This document shows, one piece after another, positions 31,322-40,307 of a stretch of DNA of 64,000 nucleotides; position 1 is the stretch's first letter; each line of letters begins with the position of its first letter. The notes under the pieces are model-generated. The model did not search any database and had not been told where the DNA came from. It saw only the letters and a program-made list of their open reading frames with translations. The stretch comes from an uncultured Lachnospiraceae bacterium. GTDB lineage: Bacteria > Bacillota > Clostridia > Lachnospirales > Lachnospiraceae. The stretch is from assembly GCA_900550285.1 (NCBI GenBank), contig URRW01000006.1, positions 1 to 64,000 of the forward strand, written 5' to 3'. Made by a program: the position numbers and the translations under genes.

Positions 31322-32384
31322 ACGGATGATCGGCGAAAAATACGAGGTTTTGGAACAGCTCGGGCAGGGCGGGACGGCGTGCGTTTACCGGGTGCGCGAT
31401 TTGCGGCTGGGAAAGGTATGGGCGGCAAAAAAGCTGAAAAAGGACAGCGCCGTGACGGAGGAGCTGATGCTGGGACGGCTGGAATGCGAGCTTTTCCCGC
31501 GGATCGTGGATGTGGTCGAGCAGGGGGAGAGCCGCTATCTGATCATGGACTGGATCGATGGGGAGACATTGGAAAAAAAGATGCAGAGGGACGGGGCATT
31601 TGAAGAAAGGCAGGCAGCGCAGATCGGGCTTTTGCTGTGCAGGGCGGTGGGCAGCCTGCACCGCCTTCAGCCGCCGCTTCTTTATCTGGACTGCAAGCCC
31701 TCCAATCTGATGCTGGACAGCGCCGGAAAGCTTCGGATCATTGATTTTGGGAGCGCGGCGCTGATGGAATCGCCGGAGGCGGAGGCAGTTTCGGCAAGTC
31801 CCGGGTTTGCCGCGCCGGAGCAGATGAGAAGAAGCCGGGAGGAGCGGCGCGTGGATGTGCGGACGGATGTGTTTGGGGCAGGGCGCACCCTCTATGCCCT
31901 GCTTGCCGGGGCGGATCTGTCCCGGCCGCCCTATGCGGCGTGCAGGCTGCGGGAGCGCTGCGTCCATGTGAGCTGCGAGATGGAGGCGATCGTGGAAAAG
32001 TGCACGGCGCAGGATCCGGACAGGCGGTATCAGACGATGGACGGGCTGGCGGCGGCGCTGGAAGAATTTTTAAAGGGGAGAAAAAGCGGGGGACTGGGAA
32101 GGCTGGAACGGTTTTGGGGAAAGGGGCTGGACAGGCGCGCATGGACAGCGCTTTTGGCAGAGGTTTTTCCGGCGGCGACGCTGGCGGCGGGAGCAGCGTT
32201 TTTGGGCGCGGCAGGAAAGGAGGGCAATGCAGCAGGAAGCCTGCTTTTGCTTTTTATGACAGCCCTTTTGGGATTGCTTGCGGAGCTTTGCCGGCGCAGA
32301 AAGCGCGGCCCGGGCTGTCCGGTGTGCGAGCCGCTCCAGAGCGTGATGCGTACAGAAAAAAGCCCCGGGAAGTGGATGCTGTAG
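31314..32384 (+). CDS. Ser/Thr protein kinase with C-terminal membrane segments
   Basis: A 356-aa kinase of the bacterial Hanks type. The glycine-rich loop is LGQGGTACVYRVR (about residues 15-27), the ATP-binding lysine is in WAAKKLKK, the catalytic loop reads LYLDCKPSNLML (the usual HRD is YLD, with Asp and Lys kept), IIDFGSA is the DFG site and APEQ stands for the APE motif. Two hydrophobic segments follow (about residues 285-330). It lacks extracellular PASTA domains seen in PrkC/StkP. Start ATG 31314 uses GGGAGG ten bases upstream; ATG 31293 is a possible alternative. Located just before ispG. Confidence 0.88.
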   Translation: MGKRMIGEKYEVLEQLGQGGTACVYRVRDLRLGKVWAAKKLKKDSAVTEELMLGRLECELFPRIVDVVEQGESRYLIMDWIDGETLEKKMQRDGAFEERQAAQIGLLLCRAVGSLHRLQPPLLYLDCKPSNLMLDSAGKLRIIDFGSAALMESPEAEAVSASPGFAAPEQMRRSREERRVDVRTDVFGAGRTLYALLAGADLSRPPYAACRLRERCVHVSCEMEAIVEKCTAQDPDRRYQTMDGLAAALEEFLKGRKSGGLGRLERFWGKGLDRRAWTALLAEVFPAATLAAGAAFLGAAGKEGNAAGSLLLLFMTALLGLLAELCRRRKRGPGCPVCEPLQSVMRTEKSPGKWML

Positions 32385-32571
32385 CGCGGCGCGCCTGCTT
32401 CCGTCAGCATCCCGCGTCCCTGTGCACCTGTTTCCTGCGCCTGCTTCCTGCGGTTGCGCAGCCGGGGGCAAAGTGTTAAAATGGCGGTAGGCAATTTTGC
32501 GGAAAACAGGGCGAAGGCGCAAGGACGCGCGCCTGTGGCTGCCCGAGAAAAGGAAAAGGGAGGAAGCTTTT

Positions 32572-33636
32572 ATGTACAGAGATAAGACGAGAGTTGTAAA
32601 GATCGGAAACCGGGTGATCGGCGGGGGCAATCCGATCCTGATCCAGTCCATGACCAACACGCCCACAGAGGACGTGGCGGCAACGATAGCGCAGATCCAT
32701 CGTCTGGAAGAGGTGGGCTGCGAGATCGTGCGCTGCACCGTCCCGACGCCGGAAGCGGCAAAGGCGCTTGCAGAGATTAAAAAGCAGGTATCCATCCCGA
32801 TCGTGGCAGACATTCATTTTGACTATAAAATGGCGATCGCGGCGATCGAAAACGGCGCGGACAAGATCCGGATCAATCCCGGAAATATCGGCGGCCCCGA
32901 ACGGGTGGCAGAGGTGGTAAAGGCGGCAAAGGAGCGCATGATCCCGATCCGCGTGGGCGTAAACAGCGGTTCCCTCGAAAAAAATCTGGTGGAGAAATAC
33001 GGCGGCGTGACGGCGGAGGGCATCGTGGAGAGCGCGCTGGACAAGGTGCGCATGATCGAGGATCTGGACTATCACGAGCTTGTTATCAGCATCAAATCCT
33101 CCGACGTGATGATGTGCGTAAAGGCGCACGAGCTTTTGGCGGGCAAAACCGAATATCCGCTGCATGTGGGCATTACGGAATCGGGCACGGTTCTGTCCGG
33201 CAACATCAAATCCGCGATCGGGCTGGGACTGATCCTGAATCAGGGCATCGGCGATACGATCCGCGTATCCCTCACGGGGGACGTGGTGGAGGAGATCAAG
33301 TCCGCGAAGCTGATCCTGCGCACGCTCGGGCTTAGAAAAGGCGGGATCGAAGTCGTAAGCTGCCCGACCTGCGGACGCACAAAGATCGACCAGATCAGGC
33401 TGGCAAACGAGGTGGAGACGATGGCGGCAGAGTTTCCGGACTTAAATATCAAGGTGGCTGTGATGGGCTGCGTGGTAAACGGCCCCGGCGAGGCAAAGGA
33501 AGCGGATCTTGGCATCGCGGGCGGGATCGGAGAAGGGCTTTTGATCAAGAAAGGGCAGATCATCCGCAAGGTGCCGGAGGCAGAATTTGTTTCCACCCTG
33601 CGGTATGAGCTGGAACATTGGAACGAACAGGAGTAA
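32572..33636 (+). CDS. ispG: 4-hydroxy-3-methylbut-2-enyl diphosphate synthase
   Basis: A 354-aa [4Fe-4S] enzyme (GcpE) of the non-mevalonate isoprenoid pathway that reduces methylerythritol cyclodiphosphate to HMBPP. It begins TRVVKIGNRVIGGGNPILIQ; the iron-sulfur ligands are in SCPTCGRTKID (about residues 262-272) and MGCVVNGPGE (about residues 298-307). ATG 32572 follows GGGAGGAAG. It lies in its usual clostridial position immediately before polC, which starts ten bases after its stop. Confidence 0.95.
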   Translation: MYRDKTRVVKIGNRVIGGGNPILIQSMTNTPTEDVAATIAQIHRLEEVGCEIVRCTVPTPEAAKALAEIKKQVSIPIVADIHFDYKMAIAAIENGADKIRINPGNIGGPERVAEVVKAAKERMIPIRVGVNSGSLEKNLVEKYGGVTAEGIVESALDKVRMIEDLDYHELVISIKSSDVMMCVKAHELLAGKTEYPLHVGITESGTVLSGNIKSAIGLGLILNQGIGDTIRVSLTGDVVEEIKSAKLILRTLGLRKGGIEVVSCPTCGRTKIDQIRLANEVETMAAEFPDLNIKVAVMGCVVNGPGEAKEADLGIAGGIGEGLLIKKGQIIRKVPEAEFVSTLRYELEHWNEQE

Positions 33637-33646
33637 CAGGGACAAT

Positions 33647-36600
33647 ATGGCAAAGGGTTTCATGGAGGTTTTTCCGGGATTAAAGCTTGAGGGCAGCGTC
33701 CGGGGATTATTTGAAAAGGTAACGGTGGAGCGGGTCACGGCGACAAGGCAGAAGGATCTGATCCGGGTTTATATCAGCTGCGACAGGCTGATTCCGAAGC
33801 AGACAGTATTTGCGATGGAGGAAGAGATCCGAAAGCAGCTTTTTCCCGACTGCAATATTACGGTCAAGATTCAGGAAAAATTCCATCTGTCCGCGCAATA
33901 TAACCCGAGGACGCTTCTGGAAGCCTACCATGAGAGCATTCTGCTGGAGCTAAAGGAATGCAGCCCGGTGGAATACAGCCTGTTCCGGTCGGCGAAGCTT
34001 TCCTTTGAAGAAGAGGGCAAAACGCTGCGCATGGAAGTGCCGGATACGGTGATCGCCCACGAGCGGAGCACGGAGCTTGCGCGGATTCTGGAAAAGATCT
34101 GCTGCGAGCGCTGCGGCGTGCCGATGGGCGTCAGCCTGTATTTTGTGGAGCCGAAGGAGAATCCGCGCAAAGCGGAGGAGGAGATCGCGATGGCGCGCAA
34201 GGTGGCGGTTATCGCGGCAAAGGCGGGTGCGCGCCCTGCGGCTTCCGATTACGGCTTGAGCGCGGATCAGTTAAACAGCGTGATGAGCGGCGGCTATCGC
34301 GCAGAATACGATGCAGGCAGGGCAGGCGATGCAGATAGGGCAGACAGGGCGGCAGCTTTGGGCAGTACGGCGGACAGAGCGGCGGGCGCAGGGCAGTACG
34401 GCGGGATGGACGCAGGGTACGAGGCTTATCTGGCGGCGGCTGCACAGACGGCGGCGCAGGAAGCCCCTTTCGAGGGCGGGACGGTCATCCCGGCAGACGC
34501 AGCGGCGGCAGCAGCTGCAATGGGCGTCAGCTCAAAGGAGGGCGTTTCGGGATCCGGCGGCACGCCGTCTGCGGAAAGAGGCGACAAGGCAGGCTCAGGC
34601 GGCAAATACGGCAAGGGCAAATTCAACCGCGAAGGCAGGGGAGACTTCAGGCGCAGCTTTAAAAAGAGCGACAATCCGGACGTGCTTTACGGCAGGGACT
34701 TTGACGAAGACGCAATCCCGATCGAAGAGATCATCGGGGAGATGGGCGAGGTCGTGATCCGCGGCAAAATCATCGCCATGGACCAGCGGGAGATCCGCAA
34801 CGAGCGCACGATCCTGATTTTTGACGTGACGGATTTTACGGACACGATGACGATCAAGATCTTTACGCTGAACGAGCAGCTGGCGGAGATCAAAGAGGGG
34901 ATCAAGCCGGGGGCGTTTGTCAAGATCAAGGGTCTGACGATGGTGGACAAATTTGACGGCGAGCTGACCGTCGGCTCCATCGTGGGCGTGAAAAAGATTT
35001 TGGATTTTACGAGTTCCAGAGTGGATACGTCGGTGCGCAAGCGGGTGGAGCTTCACTGTCATACGAAGATGAGCGATATGGACGGCGTTTCCGAGGCGAA
35101 GGATCTGGTAAAGCGCGCCTATCAGTGGGGGCATCCGGCGATCGCCATTACCGATCACGGCGTGGTGCAGTCCTTTCCGGACGCCAATCATCTGCTGGAC
35201 GATCTGTGGAAGGCAGAGAAAAACCGCCGCAAGGAGGCGGGGGACGAAAATCCCGACCGGAACGACTTTTTTAAGGTGATCTACGGCTGCGAGGCATATC
35301 TGGTGGACGATTTAAAGGAAATCGTCACGGGGGATAAGGGGCAGCCGCTGCGGGATTCCTATGTGGTATTCGATATTGAGACGACAGGCTTTTCCCCGGT
35401 CAAAAACAGGATCATCGAGATCGGCGCGGTAAAGGTGGCGGACGGAAAGATCGTGGATAAATTTTCTGCGTTTGTCAATCCGGAAACGCCGATCCCGTTT
35501 CGGATCGAGCAGCTGACAGGCATCAGCGACGAAATGGTGATGGACGCGCCGAAGATTGAAGAGGTGCTGCCGGAATTTTTGAAGTTCTGCGAGGGCACGA
35601 TCTTTGTCGCGCACAACGCAAGCTTTGATATGAGCTTTATTTTGGAAAACGCGGCGCGCCAGAATATCCCGATGGATCCGACCTATGTGGATACGGTAGG
35701 CATCGCCCGCGTGCTTTTGCCGCATCAGGCGAAGCATACGCTGGACGCGGTGGCAAAGACGCTGGGCGTTTCGCTGGAAAACCATCACCGGGCGGTGGAC
35801 GACGCGGGAGCGACGGCGGAGATTTTTGTGAAATTCATCCCGATGCTGGAGCAGAGAAACTGCCGCACGCTGTCGGACGTCAACCATCTGGGCGATTCCA
35901 GCCCGGATATTGTAAAACGCCTGTTTCCTTATCATGCGATCCTTCTGGCAAAAAATGACGTGGGGCGTGTGAACCTGTACCGTCTCGTGTCGGAGTCGCA
36001 TCTGACCTATTTCCATAAAACGCCCAGAATCCCCAAAAGCCTTTTGATGAAGCACCGGGAGGGGCTGATCCTTGGAAGCGCGTGCGAGGCGGGCGAATTA
36101 TACCGCGCCCTTCTGGACGAAAAATCCGACGCGGAGATCGCCCGGATCGTGAATTTTTACGATTATCTGGAAATCCAGCCTACGGGCAACAACCTGTTCA
36201 TGATCCATTCCGAAAAGATGGAAAACATCAATTCGGTGGAGGATATTCAGAATATGAACCGCCGTATCGTAAAGCTGGGCGAGCAGTTCAACAAGCCTGT
36301 CGTGGCGACCTGCGACGTGCATTTCCTTGATCCGGCAGACGAGGTATACCGCCGCATCATCATGGCGGGCAAGGGCTTTAAGGACGCGGACGAGCAGGCG
36401 CCCCTGTATCTGCGGACGACGGAGGAGATGCTGGAAGAGTTTCAGTATTTGGGAAGCGGGAAGGCGGAGGAGGTCGTGATCACGAACACCAACCTGATCG
36501 CGGATCAGATCGAGACGATTTCCCCGGTACGCCCGGATAAATGTCCTCCGGTTATTCCGGACAGCGACAAGACGCTGACGGAGATCTGCTACCGCAAGGC

Positions 36601-38443
36601 GCACGAGCTTTACGGGGAGGAGCTTCCCAAAATCGTGGTGGACCGTCTGGAAAAGGAGCTTCACTCCATTATCAGCAACGGCTTTGCCGTGATGTATATT
36701 ATCGCGCAGAAGCTCGTGTGGAAATCAGTAGAGGACGGCTATCTGGTCGGCTCTCGAGGTTCCGTCGGCTCGTCTTTGGTGGCGTTTATGGCGGGCATCA
36801 CGGAAGTAAACTCGTTAAGCGCCCATTACCGCTGCCCGAAGTGCCATTATTATGATTTTGATTCGCCGGAGGTAAAGGCGTTTTCCGGAAACGCGGGCTG
36901 CGATATGCCGGATAAGGCGTGTCCGGTGTGCGGGGAGCCGCTTGTAAAGGACGGCTTTGACATCCCGTTTGAGACGTTCCTGGGCTTTAAGGGCGACAAG
37001 GAGCCGGATATTGACCTGAACTTTTCCGGCGAATACCAGAGTAAGGCGCACAAATATACGGAGGTTATTTTCGGGGCGGGGCAGACGTTCCGCGCCGGGA
37101 CGATCGGCACGCTGGCGGATAAGACGGCGTTTGGCTATGTGAAAAACTATTTTGAGGAACGGGGCAGCAAGAAGAGAAACTGCGAGATCAACCGGATCGT
37201 GCAGGGCTGTACGGGTGTGCGCCGCAGTACGGGACAGCATCCGGGCGGTATTGTGGTGCTTCCGGTAGGGGAGGACATCAACTCCTTTACGCCGGTGCAG
37301 CATCCGGCAAACGATATGACGACGGATACGGTAACGACGCATTTTGACTATCATTCCATCGACCACAACCTGTTAAAGCTGGATATTCTGGGACACGATG
37401 ATCCGACGATGATCCGGATGCTGGAGGATCTGACGGGCATTGACGCGACGAAGATCCCGCTGGACGATCCGCAGGTCATGAGCCTGTTCCAGAATACGTC
37501 GGCGCTTGGCATCACGCCGGATCAGATCGACGGCTGCCCATTGGGATCGCTGGGAATCCCGGAGTTTGGAACGGAATTTGTCATTCAGATGCTTCTGGAT
37601 ACGAAGCCCAAGTGCTTTTCCGACCTGATCCGGATTTCCGGTCTGGGACATGGGACGGATGTGTGGCTGGGAAACGCCCAGACGCTTATTCAGGAGGGCA
37701 AGGCGACGATTTCCAACGCGATCTGCTGTCGTGACGACATTATGATCTATCTGATCAATCAGGGAATGGATCCGAGCCTTTCGTTTACGACGATGGAAAG
37801 CGTGCGTAAGGGCAAGGGCTTAAAACCGGAGATGGAAGCCGCCATGACGGAGGCAGGCGTGCCGGATTGGTATATCTGGTCCTGCAAAAAGATCAAATAC
37901 ATGTTCCCGAAGGCACACGCGGCGGCATATGTTATGATGGCGTGGCGTATTGCCTACTGCAAGGTAAATTATCCGCTGGCGTATTACGCGGCATTTTTCT
38001 CCATCCGCGCGTCGGCTTTTTCCTATGAGATCATGTGTCAGGGGCGGCAGCATCTGGAAGCGGTAATGGCGGATTACAAGAAGCGTTCGGACAGCTTGAG
38101 CCAGAAGGAGCAGGCGTCCCTTAAGGATATGAAGGTCGTGCAGGAAATGTATGCGCGGGGCTTTGAATTTGAGCCGATCGATCTTTTTAAGGCGCATTCC
38201 AGAAACTTTCAGGTAATGGACGGGAAGATTATGCCTTCCTTAAACAGCATCGACGGACTGGGAGAGAAGGCGGCGGACTCGATCGTGGAAGCGGCAAAGA
38301 ACGGCGCATTTTTAAGTAAGGACGATTTCCGGGAGCGCTCCAAGGCAAGTAAGACGATCGTGGAGCTTTTGGACAGCCTCGGTATTTTAGGAGATCTGCC
38401 GGAATCCAATCAGATCAGCCTGTTTGACTTTATGATGGGCTGA
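33647..38443 (+). CDS. polC: DNA polymerase III alpha subunit, Gram-positive type
   Basis: The 1598-aa replicative polymerase. Domains in order: N-terminal domains (1-200), a low-complexity linker (about 205-345), an OB-fold with VVIRGKIIAMDQREIRNERT around residue 365, the PHP domain (HCHTKMSDMDG near 469), the inserted DEDDh 3'-5' exonuclease (YVVFDIETTGFSP near 570), and the polymerase core with SRGSVGSSLVAFMAGITEVN and DIDLNFSG. ATG 33647 follows AGGAGTAACAGG. The linker is rich in Ala, Gly, Asp and Arg (DADRADRAAAL, GAGQYGGMDAG) and looks recently expanded. Together with ispG it forms the head of the translation cluster. Confidence 0.95.
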   Translation: MAKGFMEVFPGLKLEGSVRGLFEKVTVERVTATRQKDLIRVYISCDRLIPKQTVFAMEEEIRKQLFPDCNITVKIQEKFHLSAQYNPRTLLEAYHESILLELKECSPVEYSLFRSAKLSFEEEGKTLRMEVPDTVIAHERSTELARILEKICCERCGVPMGVSLYFVEPKENPRKAEEEIAMARKVAVIAAKAGARPAASDYGLSADQLNSVMSGGYRAEYDAGRAGDADRADRAAALGSTADRAAGAGQYGGMDAGYEAYLAAAAQTAAQEAPFEGGTVIPADAAAAAAAMGVSSKEGVSGSGGTPSAERGDKAGSGGKYGKGKFNREGRGDFRRSFKKSDNPDVLYGRDFDEDAIPIEEIIGEMGEVVIRGKIIAMDQREIRNERTILIFDVTDFTDTMTIKIFTLNEQLAEIKEGIKPGAFVKIKGLTMVDKFDGELTVGSIVGVKKILDFTSSRVDTSVRKRVELHCHTKMSDMDGVSEAKDLVKRAYQWGHPAIAITDHGVVQSFPDANHLLDDLWKAEKNRRKEAGDENPDRNDFFKVIYGCEAYLVDDLKEIVTGDKGQPLRDSYVVFDIETTGFSPVKNRIIEIGAVKVADGKIVDKFSAFVNPETPIPFRIEQLTGISDEMVMDAPKIEEVLPEFLKFCEGTIFVAHNASFDMSFILENAARQNIPMDPTYVDTVGIARVLLPHQAKHTLDAVAKTLGVSLENHHRAVDDAGATAEIFVKFIPMLEQRNCRTLSDVNHLGDSSPDIVKRLFPYHAILLAKNDVGRVNLYRLVSESHLTYFHKTPRIPKSLLMKHREGLILGSACEAGELYRALLDEKSDAEIARIVNFYDYLEIQPTGNNLFMIHSEKMENINSVEDIQNMNRRIVKLGEQFNKPVVATCDVHFLDPADEVYRRIIMAGKGFKDADEQAPLYLRTTEEMLEEFQYLGSGKAEEVVITNTNLIADQIETISPVRPDKCPPVIPDSDKTLTEICYRKAHELYGEELPKIVVDRLEKELHSIISNGFAVMYIIAQKLVWKSVEDGYLVGSRGSVGSSLVAFMAGITEVNSLSAHYRCPKCHYYDFDSPEVKAFSGNAGCDMPDKACPVCGEPLVKDGFDIPFETFLGFKGDKEPDIDLNFSGEYQSKAHKYTEVIFGAGQTFRAGTIGTLADKTAFGYVKNYFEERGSKKRNCEINRIVQGCTGVRRSTGQHPGGIVVLPVGEDINSFTPVQHPANDMTTDTVTTHFDYHSIDHNLLKLDILGHDDPTMIRMLEDLTGIDATKIPLDDPQVMSLFQNTSALGITPDQIDGCPLGSLGIPEFGTEFVIQMLLDTKPKCFSDLIRISGLGHGTDVWLGNAQTLIQEGKATISNAICCRDDIMIYLINQGMDPSLSFTTMESVRKGKGLKPEMEAAMTEAGVPDWYIWSCKKIKYMFPKAHAAAYVMMAWRIAYCKVNYPLAYYAAFFSIRASAFSYEIMCQGRQHLEAVMADYKKRSDSLSQKEQASLKDMKVVQEMYARGFEFEPIDLFKAHSRNFQVMDGKIMPSLNSIDGLGEKAADSIVEAAKNGAFLSKDDFRERSKASKTIVELLDSLGILGDLPESNQISLFDFMMG

Positions 38444-38481
38444 TTGGGAGAAGCGGAAAAATCAAAAAGGAAACAGGTGAG

Positions 38482-39195
38482 ATGAAGGATCGTTACGGGG
38501 AAGCGCGCAGGCGCTGCGAGGCATATATCAAAAAATACAGGGCGGCAGGCTGGATCTGGCTTTTTGCGGCGGCAGCAGCTTTTGCAGCAGGAAGGAAGGG
38601 GGCGGCATTTTTGTCTTCTGCCGTCCTGCTGTCGGCATGGGGGCTTCGTGTGTACGGATACCCTGCCCAGTATTTTCGGACTTCTGGGAAGGATACAGAG
38701 GGGGCAGACGGAAAACGGTTTTATTTTGTGCCGGAAATCTCTGTGCTCCTTGCGGCAATGTGGGCGATCCTTCTGGTTTTCCCCTATGAGTTTGAAACGA
38801 CGGATTTTCTTGGTTATGCGCTGGTAACGGCAGTGCTTGTGGAGCTTCCCTTGCTTTTAAAGGTCAGAAAAATCAAAAAGACAAGCCCTTTACCCTGTCT
38901 GGGGCGTTTGGCGGCAGAGGGCATTGCGGCAGCGCTTTTGGTCACGTTTCCAGTGCAGTATGTGCTGACATTTGAAGAAGCGCAGACAGAAACCGGGATT
39001 GTGTCCGAAAAAAACAGTGTCAGCAGAAGCACCGGAGGGCGGGATTATATTCTGGAAGCAGACTGGCGGGATAAGATCGGGCAGCGCTTTTTAGTGCCGC
39101 AGGAGATATATGACGCGGCAGAAACAGGGGATATGATAGAAATACATGTCTGGGAAAGCCTGTTTGGAATGGAGTACAGCAGGATCGGGCGTTGA
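38482..39195 (+). CDS. multi-span membrane protein of unknown function
   Basis: The 237-aa protein has about five hydrophobic segments (including WIWLFAAAAAFAA and FLGYALVTAVLVELPLLLKV) and a C-terminal soluble tail (about residues 180-237) with LEADWRDKIGQRFLVPQEIY. No family is recognised. The start ATG is 15 bases after a GGAAACAGG stretch; it follows polC by 38 bases, and this position is where rimP would be expected, so it is a local insertion together with the tRNA gene. Confidence 0.65.
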   Translation: MKDRYGEARRRCEAYIKKYRAAGWIWLFAAAAAFAAGRKGAAFLSSAVLLSAWGLRVYGYPAQYFRTSGKDTEGADGKRFYFVPEISVLLAAMWAILLVFPYEFETTDFLGYALVTAVLVELPLLLKVRKIKKTSPLPCLGRLAAEGIAAALLVTFPVQYVLTFEEAQTETGIVSEKNSVSRSTGGRDYILEADWRDKIGQRFLVPQEIYDAAETGDMIEIHVWESLFGMEYSRIGR

Positions 39196-39285
39196 AAATC
39201 CCCGCCGGACAGGCGGCTGCGCAGCGCTTAAAAAGCCGTTTCAAAAACGCTTCAAAAAAATTTTTAAAAAATTTCAAAAAAGTAC

Positions 39286-39314
39286 TTGCAATCTGTCAGA
39301 GAATGTTGTATAGT
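39286..39314 (+). promoter_or_regulatory. promoter of tRNA-Glu
   Basis: TTGCAA (39286-39291) and TATAGT (39309-39314), 17 bases apart, preceded by an A-tract-rich upstream region (39250-39282) that may act as an UP element. Confidence 0.75.
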
Positions 39315-39355
39315 AATCAAGCGTCAGGCAAACAAGCCCGACAGAATGAACAGAT

Positions 39356-39427
39356 GGCCAGTTGGTCAAGCGGTTAAGACGCCGCCCTCTCACGGCGGAA
39401 ACAGGGGTTCGATTCCCCTACTGGCTG
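39356..39427 (+). tRNA. tRNA-Glu (CTC anticodon)
   Basis: The 72-base gene folds into a cloverleaf: acceptor stem GGCCAGT with ACTGGCT (G-U at the end), D-arm with TTGGTCAAGCGGTTAAGAC, anticodon stem CCGCC/GGCGG around CTCTCAC (anticodon CTC), and T-arm AGGGG-TTCGATT-CCCCT. The CCA end is not encoded. Anticodon CTC reads GAG. Confidence 0.95.
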
Positions 39428-39435
39428 TTAAGATG

Positions 39436-39467
39436 TCCGAGAACACTGTGTTTTCGGATATTTTTTT
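39436..39467 (+). terminator. terminator of the tRNA transcript
   Basis: TCCGAGAACAC and GTTTTCGGA form a stem followed by TATTTTTTT. A further inverted repeat (ATTCGAC with GTCGAAT around 39469-39499) follows. Confidence 0.75.
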
Positions 39468-39510
39468 ATTCGACAGGAAAGTTCCTTTCCAGTCGAATAA
39501 AAAATACGAT

Positions 39511-39609
39511 TATGCGCACTTGCGCGCAGGAGAAACTGCGTTTCTCCGGAAATCGATTGCCTGACGGCAAACGCGCGCAGCGCGGGCGTGCGCCAAGGCG
39601 CATACTTTT
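39511..39609 (+). ncRNA. multi-hairpin element downstream of tRNA-Glu
   Basis: TATGCGC (39511-39517) pairs with GCGCATA (39597-39603). Between lie the hairpins GGAGAAA-CTGCG-TTTCTCC (39529-39547) and TTGCC-TGAC-GGCAA (39557-39570) and several GCGCG self-complements. A T-run (39605-39610) follows the outer stem. It looks like a structured RNA with its own terminator or a small palindromic repeat; no family is recognised. Confidence 0.5.
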
Positions 39610-39630
39610 TTAACTATTTACGAAATTCCC

Positions 39631-39659
39631 TTGCATTTTATGCGGGTTCGTGCTATGGT
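39631..39659 (+). promoter_or_regulatory. promoter of the rimP-nusA-infB operon
   Basis: TTGCAT (39631-39636) and TATGGT (39654-39659), 17 bases apart. Confidence 0.7.
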
Positions 39660-39685
39660 TACAGAGATGACAGAAGTTACGAATG

Positions 39686-39712
39686 TAAGAGTGGGCGGCA
39701 AGCCCACTCTTA
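39686..39712 (+). promoter_or_regulatory. leader hairpin of the rimP operon
   Basis: TAAGAGTGGGC (39686-39696) and GCCCACTCTTA (39702-39712) form a perfect 11-pair stem with a GGCAA loop, about 25 bases after the predicted transcription start. Similar hairpins precede rimP in other Clostridia. It could protect the mRNA or respond to NusA, but this is inference. Confidence 0.6.
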
Positions 39713-39795
39713 TTTGCTGAGAAGGGCAGAAAATGCGCCGGGCGCATCGGGCTGCGCTTTTTGGCAGAGGACAACTGAATAAGGAAGGTGATAGA

Positions 39796-40260
39796 ATGTC
39801 AAGAAGAGAGACATACGAAGCCAGAACGGAAGAGCTGCTTGTTCCGATCGCAGAGGCAAACGGCGTGGAGATCTACGACGTGGAATATGTGAAGGAAGGC
39901 AGCGACTGGTATCTGCGTGCCTACATTGACAAGCAGGAGGGCGTCAATATCGGGGACTGCGAGGCGGTAAGCCGCGCGCTGTCGGACAGACTGGATGAAG
40001 CGGATTTTATCGAGGACGCTTACATTCTGGAGGTCAGCTCGCCGGGGCTTGGAAGGACGCTTAAGAAAGATAAGCATCTGGAAAAGAGCATCGGGCAGGA
40101 GGTTGAAGTGCGGCTGTATAAGCCGGTGGAGAAGTGCCGGGAATTTACCGGGAGCTTAAAGGGCTTTGACGCAGATAATATTACGATTGAAACAGCGGAA
40201 AAAGAGATGACATTTGCCAGAAAAGAGATCGCGCTGATCCGGCTGGCGTTGGATTTTTAA
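39796..40260 (+). CDS. rimP: ribosome maturation factor RimP
   Basis: The 154-aa factor needed for 30S subunit maturation. It carries the block IYDVEYVKEGSDWYLRAYID (about residues 24-43), CEAVSRALSDRLDE and YILEVSSPGLGRTLKK, all family-specific. ATG 39796 follows AAGGAAGGTG by five bases. First gene of the nusA operon. Confidence 0.96.
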   Translation: MSRRETYEARTEELLVPIAEANGVEIYDVEYVKEGSDWYLRAYIDKQEGVNIGDCEAVSRALSDRLDEADFIEDAYILEVSSPGLGRTLKKDKHLEKSIGQEVEVRLYKPVEKCREFTGSLKGFDADNITIETAEKEMTFARKEIALIRLALDF

Positions 40261-40307
40261 AACGATAACGGGCACACCGCCCGCCTGAAGGCAAAATGGA
40301 GGATGAA

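Noticed and set aside
39356..39427. tRNA-Glu as attachment site of the island
   Set aside because: The island is 18 kb away and its junctions lie in hsdM and the acetyltransferase/hsdR sequence; no partial tRNA copy was seen.
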